Shown piece after piece: positions 27,439-40,441 of a DNA stretch of 64,000 bases. The stretch is from Methylococcus capsulatus (GTDB taxonomy: Bacteria > Pseudomonadota > Gammaproteobacteria > Methylococcales > Methylococcaceae), in assembly GCF_036864975.1 (NCBI RefSeq), contig NZ_CP104311.1:3351513-3415512 (forward strand), given 5' to 3'. Within the stretch, counting starts at the first letter, position 1, and every line of letters begins with the position of its first letter. Both the position numbers and the translations under genes were made by a program. The notes beneath the pieces are model-generated. The model ran no database searches and had not been told where the DNA came from. It saw only the letters and a list, made by a program, of their open reading frames with translations.

Positions 27439-28863
27439 ATGGATTACCTACCGATTTTCCTGAAGCTTCGCGGTCTCCCCTGCCTAATCGTGGGGGGCGG
27501 TGAGGTCGCTGTCCGTAAACTCGGCCTGCTAGTCGAGGCAGGTGCGGCTGTCACCGTGATCGCTACCACCGCGGAAGCGGCCATCGTCGAACTCGCCGGT
27601 CGCGGCTTGGTCCGGTTGCGTGCCAAGTCCTTTGAGGCGGCCGACAGCGAAGGTTTCCGGCTGATCATCGCGGCAACCGACGACCGCGACGTCAATGCAC
27701 GTGTCGCAGCCGTTGCGCGGCGGTATGGCATCCCGGTCAACGTCGTCGATTGCCCCGACCTGTGCGACTTCATCTTCCCGGCCATCATCGACCGCTCGCC
27801 AGTGGTGGTTGCGGTGTCCACCGGCGGCGCCTCGCCCGTCCTGGCCCGCCAGCTTCGGACCCGCATCGAGGCCTGCATTCCTTCCCGTTTCGGTACGCTG
27901 GCCCGGATCACAGCCGGCTTGCGGGAACGGGTCCGGCAGGCGATTCCCGAGCCGCGAGCTCGCCGGCATTTCTGGGAGCGGACACTGCAAGGGCCGGCTG
28001 CGGAGCTGGCACTGCAGGGGCGCCAAGAAGAAGCCGAGCGCCTGCTGCTCGAGGCGGCGGACGCCGCCCGGCAAGAGGCAGCGGAGCGGGGATCGGTCGC
28101 ACTGGTCGGCGCCGGCCCCGGCGATCCGGACTTGTTGACCCTACGCGCCTTGCGCCTGATCCAGGAGGCCGACGTCGTCGTCTACGATCGTCTGGTCTCG
28201 CCTGAGATCCTGGCGCTGGTGCGGCGGGACGCACGACGCGTCTATGCAGGCAAGGAACGCAGCCGCCATAGCATTCCGCAGGACAACATCAACGCGCTGC
28301 TAGTGAATCTGGCCGCCGAAGGCAACCGCGTGGTCCGCCTCAAAGGCGGCGACCCTTTCATTTTCGGGCGGGGCGGCGAAGAGATCGAAACTCTGATGGC
28401 GCGCGGCATTCCGTTCCAGGTGGTTCCGGGGATCACGGCGGCATCGGGATGTGCCGCCTATGCCGGTATCCCCTTAACCCACCGCGATCATGCGCATGCC
28501 TGCGTGTTCGTCGCCGGCCAGCTGAAGGATGGCACCCTCCAGGGTCTGGACTGGCCTCAGCTCGTCCGGCCCCGTCAGACTGTGGTGGTCTACATGGGCT
28601 TGCATGGACTGCCGCAGATCTGCGCCGAACTGATCCGCCACGGCGCGCCGCCGTCCCGTCCGGCCGCACTGATCCAGCAGGGCACCACCCGCGACCAGAA
28701 GGTGGTGACCGCCACGCTGGAAACGCTCCCTGCCCGGGTCGCGGAGGCCGAAATCAGGGCGCCTACCCTGGTCATCATCGGCGATGTGGTGGAGCTGCGG
28801 GACAAACTGGCTTGGTACCACAGCCGGCAAGAAGCCGACGGAAGGGCTGGAAACGGCCAATAG
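27439..28863 (+). CDS. cysG: Siroheme synthase (trifunctional)
   Basis: 474 residues, the full-length CysG fusion. The N-terminal half (1-210) is the precorrin-2 dehydrogenase/ferrochelatase ([60 protein letters not shown]). The C-terminal half (about 218-455) is uroporphyrinogen III methyltransferase ([67 protein letters not shown]). It makes siroheme for sulfite and nitrite reductases. Confidence 0.96.
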   Translation: MDYLPIFLKLRGLPCLIVGGGEVAVRKLGLLVEAGAAVTVIATTAEAAIVELAGRGLVRLRAKSFEAADSEGFRLIIAATDDRDVNARVAAVARRYGIPVNVVDCPDLCDFIFPAIIDRSPVVVAVSTGGASPVLARQLRTRIEACIPSRFGTLARITAGLRERVRQAIPEPRARRHFWERTLQGPAAELALQGRQEEAERLLLEAADAARQEAAERGSVALVGAGPGDPDLLTLRALRLIQEADVVVYDRLVSPEILALVRRDARRVYAGKERSRHSIPQDNINALLVNLAAEGNRVVRLKGGDPFIFGRGGEEIETLMARGIPFQVVPGITAASGCAAYAGIPLTHRDHAHACVFVAGQLKDGTLQGLDWPQLVRPRQTVVVYMGLHGLPQICAELIRHGAPPSRPAALIQQGTTRDQKVVTATLETLPARVAEAEIRAPTLVIIGDVVELRDKLAWYHSRQEADGRAGNGQ

Positions 28864-28872
28864 GAACCGGGC

Positions 28873-29088
28873 TCAACCGGCGGGCGGTTTTGCGCCGTCA
28901 TCGCGGTCTTCGGATGGATCCTCCGGGCCAATCGGCTCGCCGGGAATGGCATAATCCTCATTGACCCATCCGCCCAGATCGATCAGCCGGCAGCGTTCGC
29001 TGCAAAACGGCTTGAACTTCTGCGTTTCAGTCCAGGGCACCGGCTTGCCGCAGCGGGGGCAACGGACGACGGTGTAGACGCGCGACAT
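28873..29088 (-). CDS. yacG: DNA gyrase inhibitor / zinc-binding protein YacG
   Basis: 71 residues. CPRCGKPV near the N-terminus and [14 protein letters not shown] supply the four zinc cysteines in the YacG spacing, followed by the acidic DYAIPGEPI tail. In E. coli YacG binds GyrB and inhibits gyrase. It follows zapD with a 12-base gap, the standard gammaproteobacterial order zapD-yacG. Confidence 0.94.
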   Translation of the reverse strand: MSRVYTVVRCPRCGKPVPWTETQKFKPFCSERCRLIDLGGWVNEDYAIPGEPIGPEDPSEDRDDGAKPPAG

Positions 29089-29100
29089 CGGCAGGAAGCT

Positions 29101-29946
29101 TCAAAGCAGACAGGTGGTCAATTGGAAAGGCACGTCCTCGCTGCACTGGACGGGACGCTCGTTCGGCAGGCCGGTGAGGAAGCGGACCGTGAAACGGTGC
29201 TTTCCGCCGCTGATTTCAGCGAAATAGGGCAGCTCGATCGGCACCGCAACGCGAAGCAGTTGAACCGCTGCGGCATGATCCAGATTCTTCTGGAAGAATC
29301 CGCTATGGGCGGTTTCCCAGATGCCTGCGGCACTGTCACGGAGCAGGCCGAGAATGAGCGCAATCCCCTCCTGGACAGGATGGAAACAGTCCAGCCATTC
29401 GGTGGCCTCTTTCCTTCTTCGCTCGCCATCCCGCTCCAGCCAGAAATGGTAGCCTGGCAGATCGAACGAACAGGTGCCGCCCGGAATCGCCGTCCGCTGC
29501 GCGACTGATTTGAACAGCTCGTTCTCCATCACCTGATAGCCGATCCGTCCGCTATGGCCGTAGATGCGCTGACTGGCGGCATCGAGCTGGCTAAGAACCG
29601 AAGCCAGTGCCGCCTGGTCGATATGTTGGTTGCCCTGCATCTTGCCCAGCGCCCCGCCGAGCCGGTCGAGCTCCTTGAGCAGCTCCGATTTGATGTCGTT
29701 TCGGCTGAGCAGCGCGACGATCTCGTTCAAGGTCGCCACGACCGCACGGCAATCCCAGACCGAAGCGCCCTGATTGAAATGCCTGGCCTGCCGGAACAGC
29801 TGCTCCAGGCGCATAAACAAGCGCATCCGTTCGTTCAACGGAAACTCATAAACGATTTGATTCTTCAAGTTCGGGAAACCGGTCGGATTGGGGATAGGGG
29901 TAAGCCCGCGGGATCGTCGGACCGGACGAGCGGTTGACCGCGTCAT
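29101..29946 (-). CDS. zapD: Cell division protein ZapD
   Basis: About 281 residues. Family features: VYEFPLNERMRLFMRLEQLF near the start, then LSRNDIKSELLKELDRLGGAL, RIGYQVMENELFKSVAQRTAIPGGTCSFDLPGYHFWL, and a C-terminal RFTVRFL. ZapD crosslinks FtsZ filaments. The start is uncertain: ATG 29946 gives about 27 residues before the conserved N-terminus and has only a weak Shine-Dalgarno; a TTG at 29868 (L of LKNQIVYEF) would fit family length better. Confidence 0.9.
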   Translation of the reverse strand: MTRSTARPVRRSRGLTPIPNPTGFPNLKNQIVYEFPLNERMRLFMRLEQLFRQARHFNQGASVWDCRAVVATLNEIVALLSRNDIKSELLKELDRLGGALGKMQGNQHIDQAALASVLSQLDAASQRIYGHSGRIGYQVMENELFKSVAQRTAIPGGTCSFDLPGYHFWLERDGERRRKEATEWLDCFHPVQEGIALILGLLRDSAAGIWETAHSGFFQKNLDHAAAVQLLRVAVPIELPYFAEISGGKHRFTVRFLTGLPNERPVQCSEDVPFQLTTCLL

Positions 29947-29968
29947 TGTCAACTTTAGCCCCCATTAG

Positions 29969-30565
29969 TCAAGCTGCGGCGAGGGCACTGTAGCGTTTGT
30001 GCAAAGCGTCCACTTCCGCCTCCAGACTGGCTGTGTCGGAGGCATTGACGATGACATCGTCCGCCGCCGCCAGCCGCTCGCTGCGGGATACCTGGGCGGC
30101 CATGATGGCCCGCACCTCCTCGGGCCGCAGGCCACTGCGCCGGACCACCCGCTCGATCTGGAGAGTTTCCGGGCAATCCACGACCAACAGACGGTCTACG
30201 AACCTACGCCGTCCCGTCTCCAACAGCAGCGGAATGGACAGCACGCAATAGCTGCCTTCCGATCCCAGCACCAAGCGCGCGAGTTCGGCATAGACCAGGG
30301 GGTGCACGATCCCTTCCAGACGCTTGCGGGCCTTCGGATCGGCGAAGACACGGCGTCTCAGCGCCGCCCGGTCCAGTGTGCCGTCGGCCCCCAGGATTCC
30401 GCTGCCAAATGCCCGGATTACGGCCTTGAGCGCCGGCTGCCCCGGCTCCAGCAAGCGGTGCGCCACTTCGTCCGCGTCGAGCACCTCGACGCCGCGCGCT
30501 GCGAACAAACGAGCGACCGTGGATTTGCCGGCACCGATGCCGCCCGTCAAACCGACCACGAGCAT
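29969..30565 (-). CDS. coaE: Dephospho-CoA kinase
   Basis: 198 residues. P-loop GLTGGIGAGKST at residues 5-16, then DADEVAHRLLEPG, HPLVYAEL, VLSIPLLLE and VVDCPETLQIERVVRR. It catalyses the last step of CoA synthesis. The start at 30565 gives the canonical MLVVGLTGG N-terminus. Located between pilD and zapD as in many gammaproteobacteria. Confidence 0.96.
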   Translation of the reverse strand: MLVVGLTGGIGAGKSTVARLFAARGVEVLDADEVAHRLLEPGQPALKAVIRAFGSGILGADGTLDRAALRRRVFADPKARKRLEGIVHPLVYAELARLVLGSEGSYCVLSIPLLLETGRRRFVDRLLVVDCPETLQIERVVRRSGLRPEEVRAIMAAQVSRSERLAAADDVIVNASDTASLEAEVDALHKRYSALAAA

Positions 30566-30572
30566 TGCGACC

Positions 30573-31454
30573 CTAGCCTCCTCCGGCAGTAGCCCAGCGC
30601 CAATAGGCGTCGTTGAGCGTATTTCCCCACAACAGGGCAATCCAGCCACCCGCCGCCAGAAACGGCCCGAATGGAATCGGCGTATTCCTCTCCTTGCCGC
30701 CGACCGCCAGCACAATCGAACCGATCACCGCTCCCGAGATGGACGAGAACAGGATAATGACCGGCAGCATGGGCCAGCCCATCCAGGCGCCGAGCATGGC
30801 GAGCAGCTTGAAGTCACCGAACCCCATGCCCTCCCGACCGGTCAGCAGCAGAAAGCCGCGATGCACCGTCCATAGCAGGAGATAGCCAGCGACGGCGCCG
30901 TACAGCGCCGTCTCCAGGTTGCAGAACAGACTCTGGGCGTTCAGTAGCAGGCCTAGCCACAGCAGGGGAAGGGTGATGTCGTCCGGGAGCACGAGGTGAT
31001 CAATATCGATGAAAGCCAGGGCGATCAAAGCCGCTGTCAGACCGGACGCAGCCAGGGCCTGCCAGGACGCGCCGAAACGCCAGGCCAGCGTCGCGAACAG
31101 CATGCCCGTGAGCGCCTCGACCAGAGGATATCGCCAGGAGATTGCGGCGCCGCAAGCGGCACAGCGGCCGCGCAGCCAAAGATAGCTGAGTATAGGGACA
31201 TTCTGCCAGAACCGGACCGGCGCCCTGCAGTGTGGACACTGCGAGCCGGGTCTCCACAGGTCGTATTCGGGCTCCACGGACGGATGCCCGCCGCCAGGCT
31301 CGAGAAACTCCCGGCACTCCCTGCGCCAAGCCTGCTCCATCATGAGCGGTAGACGATGGATAACTACGTTGAGGAAACTGCCGATGATCAGTCCGAACAA
31401 GCCCCAAACCCAGATCAACGCGGGACTCTCCGGAAATAAAGCAAAGTCGGTCAA
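30573..31454 (-). CDS. pilD: Type IV prepilin peptidase / N-methyltransferase
   Basis: 293 residues with about eight membrane segments. Two cysteine pairs of the cytoplasmic loop (CPHC, CAAC) lie near residues 73 and 98. The catalytic aspartates of the GxGD-type protease are in FIDIDHLVLPDDI and GMGFGDFKLLAMLGAWMGW. It cleaves the leader of type IV pilins and related pseudopilins and methylates the new N-terminus. Part of a pilB-pilC-pilD operon with an eight-base gap to coaE. Confidence 0.96.
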   Translation of the reverse strand: MTDFALFPESPALIWVWGLFGLIIGSFLNVVIHRLPLMMEQAWRRECREFLEPGGGHPSVEPEYDLWRPGSQCPHCRAPVRFWQNVPILSYLWLRGRCAACGAAISWRYPLVEALTGMLFATLAWRFGASWQALAASGLTAALIALAFIDIDHLVLPDDITLPLLWLGLLLNAQSLFCNLETALYGAVAGYLLLWTVHRGFLLLTGREGMGFGDFKLLAMLGAWMGWPMLPVIILFSSISGAVIGSIVLAVGGKERNTPIPFGPFLAAGGWIALLWGNTLNDAYWRWATAGGG

Positions 31455-31464
31455 GATTACCCCT

Positions 31465-32679
31465 TCAGACGACGGAACCCAGTTTGAAAATCGGCAGATA
31501 CATGGCGATCACCAGCCCCCCGACCAAGATGCCCAGAACCACCATGATCAAGGGTTCGAGCAGGCTGCTCAACGAATCCACGGCGTTGTCCACTTCTTCT
31601 TCGTAGAAATCGGCGACTTTGGACAGCATGCTGTCGAGCGCCCCCGACTCCTCACCAATCGCCACCATCTGCACCACCATGTTGGGGAATAGGTTGGCCT
31701 GGCGCATCGACATCTGGAGCTGTTGGCCGATGGATACCTCTTCGCGCATTCGCATAACCACGTCGCCATAAATGATGTTTCCGGTCGCCCCTGCCACCGA
31801 TTGCAGTGCCTCGACCAGGGGCACGCCGGCTGCGGACATGGTAGACAATGTCCTCGCGAAGCGGGCGATGGCAGCCTTGTGCAAAATGGCACCGACGACC
31901 GGCAGCCCCAAGGCCAGCCGGTCCAGAAGATGGTTGAACGCCGGCGAGCGCTGCCGGGCCTTCACGAATGCAGCCGTGGCTACGCCCAGCGAGCCGAACA
32001 CCACGTACCACCAGTCCCGCAGCCAGCGCGAAAGATTGATCACCATCTGGGTGAAGGCCGGCAGATCGGCGCCGAAACTCTTGAACAGGTCCTCGAAGGT
32101 CGGCACCACGAAAATCAGCAAGATCGACGTCACGATCACCGCAACCACGACGACGGCGATCGGATACGCCAAAGCCTTTTTGATCTTGCCCTTGAGGAAC
32201 TCGGTTTTTTCCTTGTAGTCGGCCACCTTGTGCAACAAGGTTTCCAGCACACCGGCCTGTTCGCCGGCCCGAACCAGATTACAGAAAAGCTCGTCGAAAT
32301 AGACCGGGTGCTTCGACAGGGCATCCGCCAGGGTCGTGCCGGCTTCCACGTCGGCCTTGATGCTCATCAGCAGATCCTGCATAGCCGGATTGTCATGGCC
32401 GCGGCCCACGATGTCGAATGCCTGGACTAGGGGAACCCCGGCCGACAGCATGGTCGCCAACTGGCGGCTGAACACGGCGATGTGCTTGGGTGTGATCTTC
32501 TTGTGTGGACCGCCGAACAAGGGCTTGGGCTTCTTCTTGATCTTGACGACGCGGATGCCCTGACGTCTGAGCTCCGCCCGCGCCGTGATCTCCGACCGGG
32601 CGCTGATTTCCCCCCGGGTCCGACTGCCGTTCCTGTCCAGGCCCTCCCAAACGAACAAAGCGGTTTCCTGATTCGGCAT
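31465..32679 (-). CDS. pilC: Type IV pilus inner-membrane platform protein
   Basis: 404 residues with two GspF/T2SSF domains (about 70-190 and 275-395), e.g. FSRQLATMLSAGVPLVQAFDIV and FARTLSTMSAAGVPLVEALQSVAG, and three membrane segments ending in PLIMVVLGILVGGLVIAMYLPIF. PilC couples the PilB ATPase to pilus assembly. It lies between pilB and pilD with gaps of four and ten bases. Confidence 0.96.
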   Translation of the reverse strand: MPNQETALFVWEGLDRNGSRTRGEISARSEITARAELRRQGIRVVKIKKKPKPLFGGPHKKITPKHIAVFSRQLATMLSAGVPLVQAFDIVGRGHDNPAMQDLLMSIKADVEAGTTLADALSKHPVYFDELFCNLVRAGEQAGVLETLLHKVADYKEKTEFLKGKIKKALAYPIAVVVVAVIVTSILLIFVVPTFEDLFKSFGADLPAFTQMVINLSRWLRDWWYVVFGSLGVATAAFVKARQRSPAFNHLLDRLALGLPVVGAILHKAAIARFARTLSTMSAAGVPLVEALQSVAGATGNIIYGDVVMRMREEVSIGQQLQMSMRQANLFPNMVVQMVAIGEESGALDSMLSKVADFYEEEVDNAVDSLSSLLEPLIMVVLGILVGGLVIAMYLPIFKLGSVV

Positions 32680-32683
32680 GCGC

Positions 32684-34399
<1,716 letters not shown>

Positions 34400-34448
34400 G
34401 CTCAGGACATCCCCCCGACCCCCGCCGGTCGTGAATCAGACCAGAGCA

Positions 34449-37214
34449 TCACAGCGCTTGAATACGTTGTTTCTGGGCGATCAGAGAAGCCAAACCGGCC
34501 TGCAGATCGGCCAGACGGGCCTTCTCTTTTTCCACCACCTGCGGCGGCGCTTTGCTCAAGAAAGCGGCATCGCCGAGCTTGCTTTCCAGTCGCGGCAGCT
34601 CCTTGCCCAGACGCTGGATTTCCTTGTCCAGCCGGATCAGCTCGGCCTCCTTGTCGATCAGACCCCGCATCAGAATGAGGACGCGCAGTTCGCCCACCAG
34701 AGCGATCGCCGCTTCCGGTTCGGCCTGGCCCGGCGCGAGCCAGCTCAGACTTTCCAGCCGTGCCAGTTTCTCCAGCAACGGGCCCGAACGTACCGACCAG
34801 ACCCGGTCCTGCTCGGTGCCGTGACTCAGCAACACCGGCAGCGGTCGGGCCGGAGCGAGGTTCATTTCCGCCCGGATGCGCCGCACCCCCAGGATCACGT
34901 CCATCAGCCAGGCCATTTCGCGCTCGGCCTCGGGATCAACCTGAGCCGGGTCGACTTCGGGATAGCTTTGCCGCATGATCGTAGGCGCGAATACCCCTGT
35001 CAGCGGCGCCACCCTAGCCCAGATCTCCTCGGTGATGAACGGCATGAAGGGGTGGGCCAGCCGCAGCAGGGATTCCAGCACACTCACCAGTGTCTGGCGG
35101 GTGCCGCGTCCTTCAGCCTCATTGCTGAACTGGAGCACCACCTTGGCCAGCTCCAGGTACCAGTCGCAGTATTCGCTCCAGACGAACTCGTAGAGGGCCT
35201 GTGCCGCCAGATCGAAGCGGTACTGACCCACCGCCTCGGTCACTGTGCCGACGGCCGCCTGAAACCGGCTCCGGATCCACCGGTCAGGCAGGCTATAGCT
35301 GCATGCGCCGCCACCTAGGCCGCAATCTTGCCCTTCGGTGTTCATCAGCACGTAGCGCGCCGCGTTCCACAGCTTGTTGCAGAAGTTGCGGTAACCTTCG
35401 ACCCGCTTCAGGTCGAAGCGGATGTCGCGGCCGGTGGACGCCAGCGAAGCGAAGGTGAAGCGCAGCGCATCGGTACCATAGGAGGGAATGCCCGCGGGGA
35501 AATCCTGGCGGGTGCGCTTTTCGATCCGCGCCGCCATCTGCGGCTGCATCAGCCCTTGGGTCCTCTTCGCGACCAGATCTTCCAACGAGATACCGTCGAT
35601 CAGGTCGATGGGGTCCAGCACGTTGCCCTTGGACTTGGACATTTTCTGGCCTTCGGCATCGCGCACCAGCCCGTGGATGTAGACCTCGCGGAACGGTACG
35701 TCGCCCATGAACTTGAGGCCCATCATGATCATCCGGGCCACCCAGAAAAAGATGATGTCGAAGCCTGTGACCAGGACACTGGTGGGATAGAAAGTGTCAA
35801 GCTCTGACGTGCGATCGGGCCAGCCCAAGGTGGAGAATGGCCACAACGCGGAGGAGAACCAGGTATCCAGCACGTCGTCGTCCTGCCGCAATGCGACGGA
35901 GGCATCGAGACAGTGCTTGGCCCGGACTTCTTCCTCTGAGCGGCCGACATAGACACGGCCTTCGCTATCGTACCAGGCCGGGATGCGATGTCCCCACCAG
36001 ATTTGCCGGCTGATGCACCAGTCTTGAATGTTGTACATCCACTGGTAATAGGTGTTGCTCCAGTTCTCAGGAATGAAGCGGATGCGCCCCTCCTCCACCG
36101 CCTTGATCGCCGGCTCAGCCAGGGGGCCGACCTTGACGAACCACTGGTCGGTCAGGAACGGCTCGACCACCACGCCGGTGCGGTCACCGCGCGGCACCAT
36201 AAGGCGGTGCCCTTCGATCTTCTCGATCAGGCCGAGCTCGTCGAGATCGTGGACGATCAGATCGCGGGCCTCGTAACGGTCGAGGCCGTGGTATTTGGCG
36301 GGAATGTCCGCCCGCGGCAGAATCGCCGCGCTCTGGTCGAATATGCTGATCATCGGCAGCCCATGGCGCACGCCGATGGCATAGTCGTTGAAATCATGCG
36401 CCGGGGTGATCTTGACGCAGCCTGAGCCGAATTCCGGATCGACGTAGTCGTCGCCGATCACCGGAATTTCGCGACCGGTAAGCGGCAGCCGGACTGCCTG
36501 GCCGATCAGGTGGCGATAGCGTCCGTCCTCCGGATGCACCGCGACGGCGGTGTCGCCCAGCATGGTTTCCGGCCGGGTGGTCGCCACCACCAGGTGGCCG
36601 CTGCCGTCCGCCAGCGGGTAACGCATGTGCCAGAGATGGCCCTGCTCTTCCTCAGAGATCACCTCCAGATCGGACACGGCGGTGTGCAGCACCGGATCCC
36701 AGTTCACCAGACGCTTGCCACGATAAATCAGCCCTTCCTCATAAAGCCGAACGAACACCTCGCGTACCGCCCGCGACAGCCCCTCGTCCAGGGTAAAGCG
36801 CTCGCGCGACCAGTCCAGAGAGGCCCCCATACGGCGGAGCTGGCGGGTGATGGTACCGCCGGAAGTCTCCTTCCATTGCCAAACCCGCTCGATGAAGGCT
36901 TCACGGCCCAGCTCGTGGCGGGTCTGACCGCCAGCGGCGAGCTGGCGCTCCACCACCATCTGGGTGGCGATGCCGGCATGGTCGGTGCCAGCCTGCCACA
37001 GGGTGCGGTCGCCCTTCATGCGATGGTAGCGGACGAGGATGTCCATCACCGTGTCCTGGAAGGCATGCCCCATGTGCAGGCTGCCGGTGACGTTGGGCGG
37101 CGGAATCATGATGCAGTAAGGTGCGCCCTCGCCCGCCGGGGCGAAGAAGCTGGATGCCTCCCAGTACTGATACCAGCGCTGCTCGATGGCGTGGGGTTCG
37201 TAGACTTTATCCAT
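34449..37214 (-). CDS. valS: Valyl-tRNA synthetase
   Basis: 921 residues, class Ia synthetase. HIGH-type motif in [15 protein letters not shown], editing domain with [32 protein letters not shown] near residue 530, anticodon-binding domain and the C-terminal coiled coil ([28 protein letters not shown]). The ATG at 37214 is chosen because it begins the family N-terminus [19 protein letters not shown]. It follows holC, as in other gammaproteobacteria. Confidence 0.97.
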   Translation of the reverse strand: MDKVYEPHAIEQRWYQYWEASSFFAPAGEGAPYCIMIPPPNVTGSLHMGHAFQDTVMDILVRYHRMKGDRTLWQAGTDHAGIATQMVVERQLAAGGQTRHELGREAFIERVWQWKETSGGTITRQLRRMGASLDWSRERFTLDEGLSRAVREVFVRLYEEGLIYRGKRLVNWDPVLHTAVSDLEVISEEEQGHLWHMRYPLADGSGHLVVATTRPETMLGDTAVAVHPEDGRYRHLIGQAVRLPLTGREIPVIGDDYVDPEFGSGCVKITPAHDFNDYAIGVRHGLPMISIFDQSAAILPRADIPAKYHGLDRYEARDLIVHDLDELGLIEKIEGHRLMVPRGDRTGVVVEPFLTDQWFVKVGPLAEPAIKAVEEGRIRFIPENWSNTYYQWMYNIQDWCISRQIWWGHRIPAWYDSEGRVYVGRSEEEVRAKHCLDASVALRQDDDVLDTWFSSALWPFSTLGWPDRTSELDTFYPTSVLVTGFDIIFFWVARMIMMGLKFMGDVPFREVYIHGLVRDAEGQKMSKSKGNVLDPIDLIDGISLEDLVAKRTQGLMQPQMAARIEKRTRQDFPAGIPSYGTDALRFTFASLASTGRDIRFDLKRVEGYRNFCNKLWNAARYVLMNTEGQDCGLGGGACSYSLPDRWIRSRFQAAVGTVTEAVGQYRFDLAAQALYEFVWSEYCDWYLELAKVVLQFSNEAEGRGTRQTLVSVLESLLRLAHPFMPFITEEIWARVAPLTGVFAPTIMRQSYPEVDPAQVDPEAEREMAWLMDVILGVRRIRAEMNLAPARPLPVLLSHGTEQDRVWSVRSGPLLEKLARLESLSWLAPGQAEPEAAIALVGELRVLILMRGLIDKEAELIRLDKEIQRLGKELPRLESKLGDAAFLSKAPPQVVEKEKARLADLQAGLASLIAQKQRIQAL

Positions 37215-37300
37215 GGATTTCAAAATATAAGCGAAACCGGCTGGCGTCGAAGCCGGTGCCAGCAATCATAATATGTTAATGATATCCAACCCGCCGGCGG

Positions 37301-37732
37301 TTATGCCCCGGCTTCGAGGTCGACCATGGCAGGACTCAGCCCTTGGCTGCGGTAATAACGGAAATGCTCGCGCTTGAGTGCCCGCGCGGCATCGTCCGGC
37401 CCAACCAACTCGATCACGCGCCGGAACCGGCGGAATGCCTCCGGCACGGTGGAACCCAGGTTGATCATCACGTCGTTGAAACCCGCAGGCGGCTGCCGGC
37501 CCACGGCTACCGGACAGGGGCCGGCGGCCGTGTGACCGGTCACCGCGCTGTGCGGGACGAAACTGCCCTGCCGGAAAGTCCATAGCAGGTCGTCCAATTG
37601 CGCAGCCTCCTCGTCCGTGTCCGTCGCCAGAAACACCTTGTGCCCTTGCCGGTAGGCTTTCTCGGTGAGCCGGCAGGCATAAGGAAGGACGCTTTCACTG
37701 GCCGGGAGCAGATAGAAGTCGACCCGGGTCAT
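37301..37732 (-). CDS. holC: DNA polymerase III chi subunit
   Basis: 143 residues: [52 protein letters not shown], ending in [10 protein letters not shown]-type sequence ([11 protein letters not shown]). Chi links the clamp loader to single-strand binding protein. The ATG overlaps the pepA stop, so the two are translationally coupled; valS follows. Confidence 0.94.
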   Translation of the reverse strand: MTRVDFYLLPASESVLPYACRLTEKAYRQGHKVFLATDTDEEAAQLDDLLWTFRQGSFVPHSAVTGHTAAGPCPVAVGRQPPAGFNDVMINLGSTVPEAFRRFRRVIELVGPDDAARALKREHFRYYRSQGLSPAMVDLEAGA

Positions 37733-39222
37733 GCTGCCCGGTCGATGAGGTATTGAACCAGGAGCGGCACGGGACGGCCGGTGGCACCCTTCTCCGCTCC
37801 AGTCTTCCAGGCAGTCCCCGCGATGTCGAGATGCGCCCATTTGAAGTCCTTGGCGAACCGCGACAGGAAGCAGGCGGCGGTGATACTGCCACCGTCCGGC
37901 CCGCCGATGTTGGCGACATCGGCGAAATTGGACTTGAGCTGCTCCTGGTAATCGTCCCAGATCGGCATGCGCCAGACCCGGTCCCAGGTGGTTTCGCCGG
38001 CCCGGGTCAACTGCTCGCACAACGCGTCATCGTTACCCATCAGGCCGCTCGGATGACGCCCCAGCGCCACGATACAAGCGCCGGTCAGGGTCGCCACGTC
38101 GATCACCGCCACGGGGTCGAAGCGCTTGGCGTAGGTCAGGGCATCACACAGGATGAGGCGCCCTTCCGCGTCGGTATTGAGAATCTCGATGGTGATGCCG
38201 GCCATGCTTTTGACGATGTCGCCCGGCTTGTTGGCGTTGCCGTCCGGCAGGTTCTCGGAAGCCGGCACCAACCCGACCACGTTCAGTGGCAGCCCGAGCT
38301 CCGCCACCGCCTGGATCGCGCCGATCACGCCGGCACCACCGCACATGTCATATTTCATCTCGTCCATGTTGGCGGCAGGCTTCAGGGAAATACCACCCGC
38401 ATCGAAAGTCAACCCCTTGCCAATGAGGACATAAGGCTTGGCCTTGCCGCCCGCGCCCCGGTATTCCATCACGATCAGCTTGGCGGGCTGGCGGCTACCG
38501 CGCGCCACCGACAGCAGGGCACCCATGCCCAGTTCTTCCATATCACTCTCTTCCAGCACCGAGACCTTCAGCTTCTTGTATTCCTTGCCGAGCTTCAGCG
38601 CCTGCTCGGCCAGGTATGCGGGGGTACAGACGTTGCCGGGAAGATTGCCCAGGTTGCGGGCCAGGATCATGCCGTGGGCGATCGCCTGCCCCTCCCGGAT
38701 TCCCGTTTCCACCGGGATCGGATCCTGATCGGTGGTCAACAGGAATTGCAGCCGGGACAGACGCGGCGGATGGTCTTCGGTGGAATCCCCCTTCATTTCC
38801 TGGAAGCGGTAGAGTCCGCTCTCCAGCAGCTCGACGGCCTGGCGGATCTTCCAGTCCGCCCCGCGCGGGCCGACCTCCACCTCGTGCAGAGCCGATACCG
38901 CATGCTTGGCGCCGGATGCCTTCAGCACCTTGAACGCCGCCGCCAGGCTCTTCCGATAGGCGGCGACGTTCAGCTCCTCGCGTTTCCCCAACCCCACCAG
39001 CAGCACCCGGTCGATCCGACCGCCCGGCACGTGGTTGACCAACAGCGTATCACCGGCCTTGCCTTCCACGTCATCGCGCTTGAGCAGCCTGGCCAGCAGC
39101 CCGTCGAACATTGCATCCGCCGCTTCCGCCGTGGGTGCGAGTTTGCGCTTCTGGAACACGCCCACGATCAGACAATCGGTCGATAGCCGTTCCAGCGCAT
39201 CGGTTCTTGTCGAATACTCCAT
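37729..39222 (-). CDS. pepA: Leucyl (cytosol) aminopeptidase
   Basis: 497 residues of family M17. Metal-binding signatures: [33 protein letters not shown] and the [17 protein letters not shown] motif. It removes N-terminal amino acids from peptides; PepA in E. coli also acts as a DNA-binding protein. The ATG at 39222 gives the right N-terminus. Divergent from lptF over an 82-base gap, the standard arrangement. Confidence 0.96.
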   Translation of the reverse strand: MEYSTRTDALERLSTDCLIVGVFQKRKLAPTAEAADAMFDGLLARLLKRDDVEGKAGDTLLVNHVPGGRIDRVLLVGLGKREELNVAAYRKSLAAAFKVLKASGAKHAVSALHEVEVGPRGADWKIRQAVELLESGLYRFQEMKGDSTEDHPPRLSRLQFLLTTDQDPIPVETGIREGQAIAHGMILARNLGNLPGNVCTPAYLAEQALKLGKEYKKLKVSVLEESDMEELGMGALLSVARGSRQPAKLIVMEYRGAGGKAKPYVLIGKGLTFDAGGISLKPAANMDEMKYDMCGGAGVIGAIQAVAELGLPLNVVGLVPASENLPDGNANKPGDIVKSMAGITIEILNTDAEGRLILCDALTYAKRFDPVAVIDVATLTGACIVALGRHPSGLMGNDDALCEQLTRAGETTWDRVWRMPIWDDYQEQLKSNFADVANIGGPDGGSITAACFLSRFAKDFKWAHLDIAGTAWKTGAEKGATGRPVPLLVQYLIDRAA

Positions 39223-39304
39223 GTTATCATCCGCCTGCTTTTTACTCGCCCGGCACCGCCGCGTCCACACGCAGCCCAGCCGCCGGAAAAGCTGCTAGGT
39301 TAGT

Positions 39305-40441
39305 ATGAATCCGCCGCCTTTTGAACCCGGAAAAGCACGCCGCCTGTTCGGACTCCCGACGATCGACCGCTTGATTGCAGGCGAACTGGCCAAAACCCTG
39401 TTCGCGGTGCTGTTCGTTCTGGTCACCATCGTCGTCAGCCGCAAGTTCCTGGCTATTCTGGCGCGCGCCATCGAAGGCGAGGTCGCCACTGACACGATCT
39501 TCACCCTACTGGGCCTGAAGGTCGTCGTCACCCTCGCCGCGCTGTTACCGGCATCCATGTTCCTCAGTGTGTTGATGGTGCTCGGACGCATGTACCGCGA
39601 CAACGAGATGACGGTGTTCGCTTGCGCAGGCATAGGACCTTTGCGGATTTACCGCTCCATCCTGCTGTTCGCCGGGCCGGTCTGCATTCTGGGTGCATTT
39701 CTTTCCCTGCAGGCGATGCCATGGTCTGAACGCCTGAGCCAGGAACTCATCAGTAAGGACGAGAAAGGCGCCGACGTGCGCGGCATCAAGGCCGGCCGGT
39801 TCAACGAATTTAGCCAGGGCGACGTGGTGCTGTACGCCGAAGAACTGAACACGGACAAGACCATGAGCAAGGTTTTCGCGCAAAGCCGTCGCGGCGCCGA
39901 AACCGGCATCGTCATCGCCGAAAGCGGTCACATGGAAATCAATGATGCCGGCGATCATTTCGTGGTCCTTAACAACGGCCGCCGCTACCAGGGCGTACCC
40001 GGACGCGCCGATTTCGTGCTCAACGAATTCCAGGCTTATGGCGTACGGATCAACCCACCCGAAGGCAGCCAAGCGGCGCTCAAGCGCGAAGCCGCGGATA
40101 GCCTGCATCTGTGGATCTCGGGCCGGCCGCGCGAACTCGCCGAACTCCAGCGCCGTCTGGCGGTGCCGCTGGGTACTCTCACTCTCACCCTGCTGGCGGT
40201 GCCGATCGCGCGGACCTCGCCGCGCGGCGGCGTATGGGGCAATCTGATCAGCGCATTCCTGATCTACATCATCTACGAAAACCTGCAGAAGATCTCCCAA
40301 GGTCTACTCGCCACCGGCAAGTTGCCGCTGGCAACGAGCTACGGCGGCATCTATGCCGTGATGCTGCTCGCCACAGCCGTGCTCCTGGCCCGCAACAGCG
40401 GCTGGCGCTGGGTACGCGACACGGCGCTGGGCCGCCGATGA
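39305..40441 (+). CDS. lptF: LPS export ABC transporter permease LptF
   Basis: 378 residues. A YjgP/YjgQ permease with six membrane segments and a periplasmic beta-jellyroll domain between segments 3 and 4 (about 140-260). Typical sequences: TLFAVLFVLVTIVVSRKFLAIL, ASMFLSVLMVLGRMYRDNEMTVFACAG, and TLTLTLLAVPIARTSPRGG near the C-terminus. Together with LptG and LptB it extracts LPS from the inner membrane. Its stop overlaps the lptG start. Confidence 0.95.
   Translation: MNPPPFEPGKARRLFGLPTIDRLIAGELAKTLFAVLFVLVTIVVSRKFLAILARAIEGEVATDTIFTLLGLKVVVTLAALLPASMFLSVLMVLGRMYRDNEMTVFACAGIGPLRIYRSILLFAGPVCILGAFLSLQAMPWSERLSQELISKDEKGADVRGIKAGRFNEFSQGDVVLYAEELNTDKTMSKVFAQSRRGAETGIVIAESGHMEINDAGDHFVVLNNGRRYQGVPGRADFVLNEFQAYGVRINPPEGSQAALKREAADSLHLWISGRPRELAELQRRLAVPLGTLTLTLLAVPIARTSPRGGVWGNLISAFLIYIIYENLQKISQGLLATGKLPLATSYGGIYAVMLLATAVLLARNSGWRWVRDTALGRR

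Noticed and set aside
37753-39186. Plus-strand ORF of 477 codons opposite pepA
   Set aside because: Shadow of pepA, whose M17 signatures are intact on the minus strand.
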